NCBI GenBank assembly: GCA_964590495.1
Contig: CAZPWQ010000042.1
Location: forward strand, 1-28,082
Reading direction: 5' to 3'
Length of the DNA stretch: 28,082 nt
From: CAZPWQ01 sp964590495
GTDB lineage: Bacteria; Bacteroidota; Rhodothermia; Balneolales; Balneolaceae
Made by a program: the position numbers and the translations under genes. Under the pieces are notes generated by a model. That model did not search any database and had not been told where the DNA came from. It was given only the letters and a program-made list of their open reading frames with translations. This document shows positions 15,915 through 23,417 of this stretch, in pieces. Every line of letters begins with the position of its first letter. The first letter of the stretch is position 1.

Positions 15915-18086
15915 TCAATGCGTATTGAAGATCAATACAGGACAAACAGTTTTTTCCAATATATTTTCAATACGCGGGCCAAGGTAAAGCCTGTGGGTAC
16001 CGGGGCGGACATTTGTACCGAGGATAATCAAGTCGATATTATTGTCCTTGCTGAAATCACCTATTCCCTGTTCGGGTGTTTCAGCACGTTCTACAATCGC
16101 CTGTGTTTTAACATCCATCGCTTCCCCTAATTCCTTAAGCTCACTTACAATATCCTGAGATATGTTCATTAGGTTTTCTTTTTTATCTTTCCTGATATGC
16201 CAGGGAGATTTTTTATGTTCGTCAAATACTATATTTAATACGGTAACCTCACGCCTGTTATCAGATCTGGCGATAAAAAATCCAAGATCTGCTGCATTTT
16301 TTGACGCAACAGTGCCATTTGTAGGCACAAGTATTCTTTCAGGGTTCCAATCTTCATTTGTTTCCGCCGACTGTATAATTAAGGTCGGACACGGTGCTAC
16401 TCTCACCAGGTAATCAATAAGGGGACTGAACAAATGACTGTGCTTCGCCCCCCCCTGGTGTTCAGTACCACCCAATACAAGAAGATCATAATCCTTTTGA
16501 GCCTCATCCAGAATAGCATTACCCGCTTTTTTATTCTCTACCACCTTTGTTACAATCTCTTGCTGGTTAAAAAGTTCGGCACATTCATTTAAATAGACCT
16601 CACATTCAGTTTTCTTTCCTTCATCTCCGACCGTGAACAGTGTCAGAGACAGGTTTGTTTTCTGTCCCATCAGTTCAAGGATTTGAGCCTCCACAGTTTG
16701 TATAGCCTGGCTGGTTGGCATGGAATCACGCCTGCGGACGGGTAACAGCACCCGGTGTATGCCTGCGACAAGGCTTTCGGCTGCCATTTCTTCTTGTTTC
16801 AGGCGTTCTTCCTCCTCTTTTCCAATCTCAACTCGTTTTAGTACCCATCGAAGAGCTGTCGGGGCCATCAATGAGGTGGCCATTGCCATGACAACGATAA
16901 TTGAAAACATATCCTGTGATAAAATTCCCAGTCGAAGCCCAATGGTAGCAATAATGATTTCCATAGCACCCCTGGCATTCAATCCGGCACCAAAACTGAG
17001 CGACGTCCAATGATCTTTCTTTCCGATAAAGCGGGCGCCGATATAAGTTCCGGCAACTTTTCCGAGCGTAGCTACTGCAATCACTATTAATGTGATTATG
17101 ATCAGAGTCGGTTCAAAAAGATTGATGATGTTGACCTTTAATCCGGCAACTGCAAAGAAAACCGGTGCAAAAATTCCAAGTGCGATGCTTTCAAGTTTAT
17201 GGATAACATCTTCTGGCAGTCGCGGCATCATTCCAAACAAAATACCCATTACAAAAGCCCCCAGCACCGCTTCCAGATTCAGTGCCTGGGTAATAGCTCC
17301 CCACAGAAAGGTTAATACCACGACAAGCGTGAGCAGTGCATCATTACTTTTAATTTCATCCTGTACAAAAATCAATAGCTTTCTAACCAGCCAGCGACCG
17401 ATTGTAAAGCTGATAAGCATAAAGGCCAATACACTGACTACTATCTCCAACACACTTCCGGTTGTCACGGCTTCGCCGCTTGCAAGACCCACGACTACTG
17501 AAAGCATAATCCAACCGGTGGTATCATCGCTCATACCAGCGGCAAGTATTGTCTGTCCGATATCGCGCCGCATCAGGTTAAGATCCATTAACACCTTGGC
17601 GATTACCGGAATAGCGGAAATAGACATCGCTGTAGCCACAAACAGTGAAAAAACCAACCGTTCATCGGTATCGGCAAGTAGAAAATCAGGTAAATACTGA
17701 CCTAACAGAAAACCGGTGGCAAAAGTAACAGTGATACCTCCGTATGATACCCCGATTGCGGTTTTAGCGTGCCTTTTAACCAGCTTTATATCAGTTTCCA
17801 GTCCCGTAATAAGCAACAGAAACATAGCACCGATCAGACTCACTACTTCGATCAGGTAACCCTGCACTTCGGTCTGGGGGATAATCCATTCTCCTAAAAA
17901 AGGAAGTGAACCGCTGAGCAGCGATGGACCCAGTAATATACCTGCCAGGATCTCTCCAACAACCGCCGGTTGATTGAACCTCTGAGCCAGTTCACCAAGT
18001 CCCCGTGCTGATAGTAAAAGTATACCTATCTGAATTACTAAAACCAGAACATCATGGTGTTCCGCTGCTGTAAATACTGTATCCAA
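15915..18086 (-). CDS. CPA2 cation:proton antiporter with two universal-stress-protein domains
   Basis: This 723-residue protein has an N-terminal antiporter core of about 12 membrane segments (roughly 13-420), with QPAVVGEILAGILLGPSLL at 39-57 as a CPA2 signature. The ion-binding pair is Asp187-Asp188 in AGMSDDTTGW, the arrangement of electrogenic exchangers such as NapA. Two cytoplasmic USP-like domains follow at about 443-575 and 580-723. The second has RILVPTNGT and ends GTNVRPGTHRLYLGP, close to the ATP-binding USP pattern. The likely role is Na+ or K+ exchange for protons at the inner membrane, gated by nucleotide or stress signals. The start is TTG at 18086, as no ATG precedes the first helix. 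It is divergent from a second antiporter. Confidence 0.87.
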   Translation of the reverse strand: MDTVFTAAEHHDVLVLVIQIGILLLSARGLGELAQRFNQPAVVGEILAGILLGPSLLSGSLPFLGEWIIPQTEVQGYLIEVVSLIGAMFLLLITGLETDIKLVKRHAKTAIGVSYGGITVTFATGFLLGQYLPDFLLADTDERLVFSLFVATAMSISAIPVIAKVLMDLNLMRRDIGQTILAAGMSDDTTGWIMLSVVVGLASGEAVTTGSVLEIVVSVLAFMLISFTIGRWLVRKLLIFVQDEIKSNDALLTLVVVLTFLWGAITQALNLEAVLGAFVMGILFGMMPRLPEDVIHKLESIALGIFAPVFFAVAGLKVNIINLFEPTLIIITLIVIAVATLGKVAGTYIGARFIGKKDHWTSLSFGAGLNARGAMEIIIATIGLRLGILSQDMFSIIVVMAMATSLMAPTALRWVLKRVEIGKEEEERLKQEEMAAESLVAGIHRVLLPVRRRDSMPTSQAIQTVEAQILELMGQKTNLSLTLFTVGDEGKKTECEVYLNECAELFNQQEIVTKVVENKKAGNAILDEAQKDYDLLVLGGTEHQGGAKHSHLFSPLIDYLVRVAPCPTLIIQSAETNEDWNPERILVPTNGTVASKNAADLGFFIARSDNRREVTVLNIVFDEHKKSPWHIRKDKKENLMNISQDIVSELKELGEAMDVKTQAIVERAETPEQGIGDFSKDNNIDLIILGTNVRPGTHRLYLGPRIENILEKTVCPVLIFNTH

Positions 18087-18128
18087 ATTATAATTGATTA
18101 AAAAATTCGGTGATAATATCTGCTTTTA

Positions 18129-18164
18129 AATCAAAAAAGAAGATATCAAAAGCTTTTTTTGATT
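18129..18164. promoter_or_regulatory. A/T-rich stem-loop between divergent antiporter genes
   Basis: AATCAAAAAAG (18129-18139) pairs with a near-complementary CTTTTTTTGATT (18153-18164) with one bulged base. The 184-bp gap must contain the promoters of both flanking genes. The stem-loop would lie in the leader of the minus-strand antiporter, or act as a symmetric protein site. No specific promoter boxes could be assigned with confidence. Confidence 0.35.
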
Positions 18165-18270
18165 CTAAAAAAAAACCAAACAAATTTAAGAGCACATTAT
18201 ATGCATTTAAGCCTTAAGTTTGGTGTCTAATTTCACCGACTGAAATCTCATATTTATATAACTCCTCTTT

Positions 18271-20778
18271 ATGCACGTTCCCGACATTTCCTTTCCATTC
18301 CAGGATCCGGTACTGGTTTTTGCCACAGTTATGTTGATAGTTCTGATAGCCCCGTTGCTATTCAGATTTATCAAGATTCCCGGACTGGTCGGCCATATTG
18401 TGGCCGGCATCATTGTAGGACCCGAAGCGATAGGCATGCTTCAAAGAGGCGATACGATGGTATTACTGGGAACTGTGGGGCTTTTATACCTTATGTTTAT
18501 TGCGGGTCTGGAAATTGATCTGAACAGCTTCAAAAAAAATCGTTCGCGAAGCATTGTATTCGGAACTACTTCTTTCCTTCTTCCACAGGTAGCAGGCACA
18601 CTTCTATTTTTGTTTCTTATGGATTTCTCCTGGCAGTCTTCCATTCTCATAGGAAGTGTTTTCGCCTCGCATACATTGCTGGCCTACCCCATAATCAGCC
18701 GCTTTGGTGCATCCAAGAATGAAGCGGTTACCATCACGGTGGGCGGCACTATTCTTACTGATACATGCGCCCTGCTGGTGCTGGCTGTTATAAGCGGATC
18801 TACAGCAGGCGATCTGGATATGGCTTTTTGGTTGCGGCTTGTTATTTCCCTGGGTGTGTATGTTTCAGTTGTGGTTTATTCAGTCCCACGTATCGGCCGC
18901 TGGTTCTTTAAAAATCTCCATGAAGAACATATTTCAAAATTTATTTTTGTAATGGCTGTTGTCTTCACTTGTTCTTTTTTGGCAGAGGTGGCCGGTATTG
19001 AAGCCATTATAGGTGCTTTCCTGGCGGGTTTGACACTCAACCGGCTTATTCCGGAAACAAGCGTACTTATGAACCGGGTCCAGTTTGTAGGCAATGCACT
19101 TTTTATACCATTTTTTCTGATAGCAACAGGAATGCTTGTAGACCTGCGTATCCTGACAGAAGGTCTGGATGCCTGGATTGTCGCAGGGCTTATGTTAGGT
19201 ACAGTACTGCTGACAAAATATTCTGCATCCCGTTTTGTCAGCAAAATTTATAAATATGACGAAAATGAACAGATGGTCATTTTCGGGCTCAGTGTACCAC
19301 AAGCAGCCGCCACTCTCGCAGCCGCACTGATAGGTTATGAAATTGGAATTTTTAACGAACATGTCCTGAACGGTTCCATTATGATGATCCTTGCTACCTC
19401 TATCATCGGCCCCTGGTTTGTCGAACGGTATGGGAGAAAAGTGGCTGCCAAAGAAGAGAAAGAATATCGTCCCGAAGACGCTCCGCAACGTATTCTGATA
19501 CCGCTGGCCAATCCAGAAACCGCCGATATGCTGATGGATATTGCTATGATGATTCACGATCCCGACAGTGAAGAACCGCTGTACCCGCTTACCGTCACCA
19601 GCGATACCAGGGATATAGACGCACAGGTCGCCCGGTCCGAAAAGATGCTGAGTCATGCTGTAGTTCATGCTACAGCTGCTGATATGCCGGTAAAACCCAC
19701 TACCCGTATCGATAGCAATATAGCGAATGGCATAGTACGGGCTGTTAAAGAACTGCGGATATCCGATGTGGTTATTGGCTGGAACGGAAAAGTTACCGCC
19801 CGCCGGCGTGTATTCGGCAGTATACTTGACCGTATGCTGGAAAATACTGATGAAATGATAATAGTTGCCAGTATTAACCGTCCTATAAATGTTACAGATC
19901 GAGTAATTCTAGCGCTACCCCCGCATGCCGAACTGGAACCCGGGTTCAAAAGCGCACTGGATTCCGTCAAAACATTTATCGGACAGGTCGGAGCCGATGC
20001 TGTTGTGTTGGCAACCGATCAAAATATGGAGATTCTGAAAAATAGCATGGATAAAGGCAAGATTGACCTGGATGTAACCTATAATAATCTTACCGAGTGG
20101 GACCAGCTGCTTTCATCTCAACACCTTCAATTAAAGGAAAATGACCTGTTGATCCTTTTCAGTGCGCGGGAAGGATATATCTCATGGCAGCCCGGTCTTC
20201 AAAAACTGCCCGGCAAGATATCAACCTATTTTCCTGCCGGCAATTTCCTGGTAGTCTATCCATCCGAAAGTGTGGAAAGCAAATCCTCCGCCCGGAAGAC
20301 TATTCCTCTCAGCTATTCCGGTTCTATCCCCGCTATCGATGAAGAACATGTGGTTTTAAATAAAAAAGCCGGTTCCTATGAGGAAGCACTGTCACTGGTT
20401 CTGGAAAACATGTTTGGCAGGAAGAAAAGAATATTGAAAAAGCTGCAGGAACGGTTTCTTGATCTTAAACCGGATAATACGCATCGGGAGCTACCGGGAT
20501 TTATACTTAATCACCTTAAAACCGGGAAAGTTCAACAATCCACCCTCCTAATGGGAATATTTCCGGAAGGTATTAACCATCCTTCCAGAGAAAACCCCAT
20601 ATTCAGCATTGTACTCCTTCTGTTTCCCGAAGATACAGGTTTTCAGCAGACAATGATTTCAATCGGTGAACTCACCTCCAGGCTGAAACAGATCACGGAA
20701 GAAAGGGAGATTACAGAAATAAAAGATCTGGAGGGGTTTAAGTCTATATTCAGCCAAATTCAGGAAGAAAATATATAA
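18271..20778 (+). CDS. CPA2 cation:proton antiporter with long cytoplasmic tail ending in an EIIA-like domain
   Basis: This is an 835-residue protein. The membrane core spans about 12-395 and includes IPGLVGHIVAGIIVGPEA at 36-53. In the ion-binding helix the pair is Thr163-Asp164 (GGTILTDTCALLVLA), so it has a single aspartate rather than the DD of its neighbour. The 440-residue tail contains two degenerate USP-like domains (from about 408 RILIPLANPE and about 543 DRVILALPPH). A last domain at about 700-830 aligns by eye with PTS EIIA type 2: SYEEALSLVLENMFG, then STLLMGIFPEGINHPSRENP with His770 at the phosphorylation position. It is divergent from the antiporter at 15915-18086 and starts at ATG. 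The ion transported cannot be named from sequence. Confidence 0.85.
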   Translation: MHVPDISFPFQDPVLVFATVMLIVLIAPLLFRFIKIPGLVGHIVAGIIVGPEAIGMLQRGDTMVLLGTVGLLYLMFIAGLEIDLNSFKKNRSRSIVFGTTSFLLPQVAGTLLFLFLMDFSWQSSILIGSVFASHTLLAYPIISRFGASKNEAVTITVGGTILTDTCALLVLAVISGSTAGDLDMAFWLRLVISLGVYVSVVVYSVPRIGRWFFKNLHEEHISKFIFVMAVVFTCSFLAEVAGIEAIIGAFLAGLTLNRLIPETSVLMNRVQFVGNALFIPFFLIATGMLVDLRILTEGLDAWIVAGLMLGTVLLTKYSASRFVSKIYKYDENEQMVIFGLSVPQAAATLAAALIGYEIGIFNEHVLNGSIMMILATSIIGPWFVERYGRKVAAKEEKEYRPEDAPQRILIPLANPETADMLMDIAMMIHDPDSEEPLYPLTVTSDTRDIDAQVARSEKMLSHAVVHATAADMPVKPTTRIDSNIANGIVRAVKELRISDVVIGWNGKVTARRRVFGSILDRMLENTDEMIIVASINRPINVTDRVILALPPHAELEPGFKSALDSVKTFIGQVGADAVVLATDQNMEILKNSMDKGKIDLDVTYNNLTEWDQLLSSQHLQLKENDLLILFSAREGYISWQPGLQKLPGKISTYFPAGNFLVVYPSESVESKSSARKTIPLSYSGSIPAIDEEHVVLNKKAGSYEEALSLVLENMFGRKKRILKKLQERFLDLKPDNTHRELPGFILNHLKTGKVQQSTLLMGIFPEGINHPSRENPIFSIVLLLFPEDTGFQQTMISIGELTSRLKQITEEREITEIKDLEGFKSIFSQIQEENI

Positions 20779-20823
20779 CAGAAAACGCTGAAATTCGATA
20801 TGGTTTGAACTCTTCCGGTTTAT

Positions 20824-22404
20824 TCACCAGATGCTTTCCAACCGCCATATATCGAGGCTTGTCAACCGGGCCTCTCCTCCTCGTATATACAATGCCATTC
20901 CATCGCTTCCCGGATCCGGGAAAATTTGAGCTGTGATTACTGCTTCACCTTCATTGCCAAACACTTCTACTGAAGACCGGTCTAAAAAGATACGCATCTT
21001 AATACGTTCGTCCCGCGTTTCCAAAGGAGCGGTTTGGCGACCGGCAAAGGTTGTATCGAAGCCGGTATTTCCCGATTCGGTTCTATCTACAAACAACTCC
21101 TTTCTTTCAGTGTCATAACCGACTATTGTCCGTTCATCCGTACCTCTTCTTAATTCAAAACCTACAGACCGGGCATTACCCGGCTCAAATTCAGCGATAA
21201 GTGCTGCTGATTTGCCGGTAATACCGGTTTCCCTGAGGAAATTACTTTCTTCTGTCAGATTTCTGTTTCTGAATCTGTGCCTTCCCGCGCGCAAAGAACG
21301 AAGCTCTACTACCGGCTGCTGCACCATCCTGGTCTCCCCGTCAATGGTTCTGAGTTGTACTTCCCTCGGAATAGTTAAAGCACCAATCCATGGTGCGGTA
21401 GGAATATTTTCGGCATATTCCCAATTGTTCATCCATCCCATCCAAATGCGCCGGTTATCACTTCCGGGTATATTTGAAAAAGAGATCGCGCCATAAAAAT
21501 CTCTGCCGTAGTTAACCCAACGTGTTTGACCTCCGGCCTCCGGGTCTTCCCTGAACTCTTCCCCGGTAAACTCACCGACAAAATAGAATGCCCCGGACCC
21601 ACCGGCAGCAGCATCCCGGCTAACATTCACCTGCAATATCCATCGCTTATTTGATTCAGTTCCATCTACCGGTAACTCGAACAGTTCCGGACGCTCCCAA
21701 TCTGCTTCAACAGTTCCGTCACGAACTTTGGAGGCAAATTCGCTGAGTTTCTCCCAGTTTTTCAGGTCCGGGGAGCCGTAAAAGCTTATTTTCTGTTCTT
21801 CGGGAACAGCCAGAGCCATAATCCATTTTTCCGAAGAATCATGCCAGAACACTTTGGGATCCCGCAAATTACCTTCCTCTTTATTCAACACCGGATCTTT
21901 CTCATTTCTAACCCACGTTCGCCCCGAATCAGTGCTATAGGCAATTTGCTGATAACGATTGATCTCTGCATCTTCCTCTTTTTCCGTGGTGTAAAATGCC
22001 ACCATTGCAGGTTCCTGACCCGAACTGACGAAACCGGCGGTATTTTCCCAATCAACAACTACACTCCCGGGAAGAATTCTGTCTTCCTCTGTAGAAAAAG
22101 CAGCCGGCAGGTGTTCCCAACTCACCAGATTACGACTGACGGCATGCCCCCAGCTTTTGGCTTCTGGATTATTACCAGCACGATTTTGTACATAAAAAAG
22201 GTGATAATCACCTCTATAGTACACCATGGCCCCGGGAGCCCCCATCCAATTAGAGGGAGGAGAAAAATGATATTGAGGACGGTGAGTTTCATTATAGTGA
22301 TTGAACGGATTGTATAAATCACAACCGGACACTACCGTCAGAAGAGTAATTATGAATAATAAATAGAGGGTAATTTTATTATTCCTGTCTGTGGATTTTC
22401 CCAT
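20824..22404 (-). CDS. GH32 fructosidase-like lipoprotein with the catalytic nucleophile missing
   Basis: Numbered from the ATG at 22404 (a TTG two codons upstream is possible), this is a 526-residue protein. A signal peptide ends in a lipobox VVSGC at 24-28, so it should be anchored to a membrane by Cys28. The five-blade propeller is clearly GH32 (invertase, levanase, inulinase): SWGHAVSRNLVSWEHLP near 84-99, RDP at 181-183 (Asp182, transition-state stabiliser), WERPELFEL at 236-244 (Glu237, acid/base), and a C-terminal beta-sandwich with FLDRSSVEVFGNEGEAVIT. The nucleophile motif, normally WMNDPNG, reads WMGAPGA at 53-59, so Asp is replaced by Ala56. It may bind fructans without cleaving them. 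The gene stands alone, convergent with the antiporter gene. Confidence 0.88.
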   Translation of the reverse strand: MGKSTDRNNKITLYLLFIITLLTVVSGCDLYNPFNHYNETHRPQYHFSPPSNWMGAPGAMVYYRGDYHLFYVQNRAGNNPEAKSWGHAVSRNLVSWEHLPAAFSTEEDRILPGSVVVDWENTAGFVSSGQEPAMVAFYTTEKEEDAEINRYQQIAYSTDSGRTWVRNEKDPVLNKEEGNLRDPKVFWHDSSEKWIMALAVPEEQKISFYGSPDLKNWEKLSEFASKVRDGTVEADWERPELFELPVDGTESNKRWILQVNVSRDAAAGGSGAFYFVGEFTGEEFREDPEAGGQTRWVNYGRDFYGAISFSNIPGSDNRRIWMGWMNNWEYAENIPTAPWIGALTIPREVQLRTIDGETRMVQQPVVELRSLRAGRHRFRNRNLTEESNFLRETGITGKSAALIAEFEPGNARSVGFELRRGTDERTIVGYDTERKELFVDRTESGNTGFDTTFAGRQTAPLETRDERIKMRIFLDRSSVEVFGNEGEAVITAQIFPDPGSDGMALYIRGGEARLTSLDIWRLESIW

Positions 22405-22568
22405 ACACAATTAACGCTTAATTCAGCAAAACCTTCTCCTTCAGAAGCGACAGTAACTTCACTTCAAATTCAAGCTCAAGTTACTCATTGTCCGGTTATT
22501 TAACAGAAAAATTATAAAAGGATTTTTAACCGGAGAATTTAAACCTGTTCAATTCGCATTTTGCATTT

Positions 22569-23234
22569 TCAAAGTGCTTTCCCTCTCCTGTATTTGTCAA
22601 AAATATTTCTAAGCACTTCTGTTGCTGTAGGAGGATTATAGACGATAGCATCAGCTCCCATTTTAATTGTTTCATAAATTGTTGAATCAAAAGGTCCTCC
22701 ATTTGCTATAATAGGAATGTCCGGGAAACTGCTCCTTATATTCCCTACAGTGACCGCTGTCGTTTCTCCGGTTGATACATTAAACATATCCACCCCGGCA
22801 TCAATAAGGGCAGAAATATTTTCACCGTCGTGTATAACAGTATAAATAAGATTTCCAGTTGAATACTGTCGAATGTAACGAACAACTTCCGGGGTAGTAG
22901 GTTTCGTGATCACCAAACCGGAGGCACCCGCTTCCGCAGCATCTTTTGCCAGTACTCCGGCTGAATGGCGGCCCCGAAATCCACCGCCAATACTGCAGAG
23001 TACCGACTTATCACTGAACTTAAGTATATTGCGATTTAGCTCTTTTGAGGCTTCAAAAGGATGAATAGCCATTACGGCATCGGTGTTCATATTTTGTATA
23101 TAACTTAAATCGGTGCTGAGGAGAATTGAATGAACGGTTAGATCACCGACCGATACCCCGGGGCTTTTTTTTATCGCGTCTGGAATAGTGAAGTTGTCTG
23201 CACACATCAGAAATTCATTATTTATCGAACTCAT
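22569..23234 (-). CDS. TIM-barrel protein of unknown function
   Basis: This 221-residue protein has a regular strand-helix pattern of a (beta/alpha)8 barrel, without signal peptide or membrane segment. A C-terminal phosphate-binding arrangement is visible: PIIANGG at 174-180 and GADAIVYNPP at 193-202, as in IMP-dehydrogenase-like and related flavin or phosphate-binding barrels. Other strand ends with polar residues are AVMAIHPFE at 53-61, CSIGGGFRGRH at 80-90, VITKPT at 108-113 and FNVSTGETT at 151-159. Cys80 near the glycine-rich turn could be a functional residue. I do not recognise a named family with certainty. It is divergently placed from the 5-oxoprolinase gene, with about 180 bp between, so shared regulation is possible. 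Confidence 0.7.
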   Translation of the reverse strand: MSSINNEFLMCADNFTIPDAIKKSPGVSVGDLTVHSILLSTDLSYIQNMNTDAVMAIHPFEASKELNRNILKFSDKSVLCSIGGGFRGRHSAGVLAKDAAEAGASGLVITKPTTPEVVRYIRQYSTGNLIYTVIHDGENISALIDAGVDMFNVSTGETTAVTVGNIRSSFPDIPIIANGGPFDSTIYETIKMGADAIVYNPPTATEVLRNIFDKYRRGKAL

Positions 23235-23417
23235 AAATCAAATAGTTGAAGAAGTTAATTTTTTAAAAATGAATCTCTTGATACAAACAGTCCTGAAGAA
23301 TGAAAACCACAATACTTTCTTAGAGAGGTAACAACTACAGCACCTCTTTGACTAAGGAACGCAAGATCCTGTTTTAAATTATTGTTTATATAAATTTCTT
23401 TGCCAATTTTTACACCG

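Noticed and set aside
18087..18270. Cyclic di-AMP or other riboswitch ahead of the antiporter genes
   Set aside because: Only one A/T-rich stem is visible and none of the conserved core sequences of known riboswitches was recognised.
23400..23417. TTG at 23400 as start of the 5-oxoprolinase gene
   Set aside because: An in-frame ATG at 23418 sits at the usual distance before the DTGGTFTD motif; the extra six residues add nothing recognisable. Neither start has a strong ribosome site.
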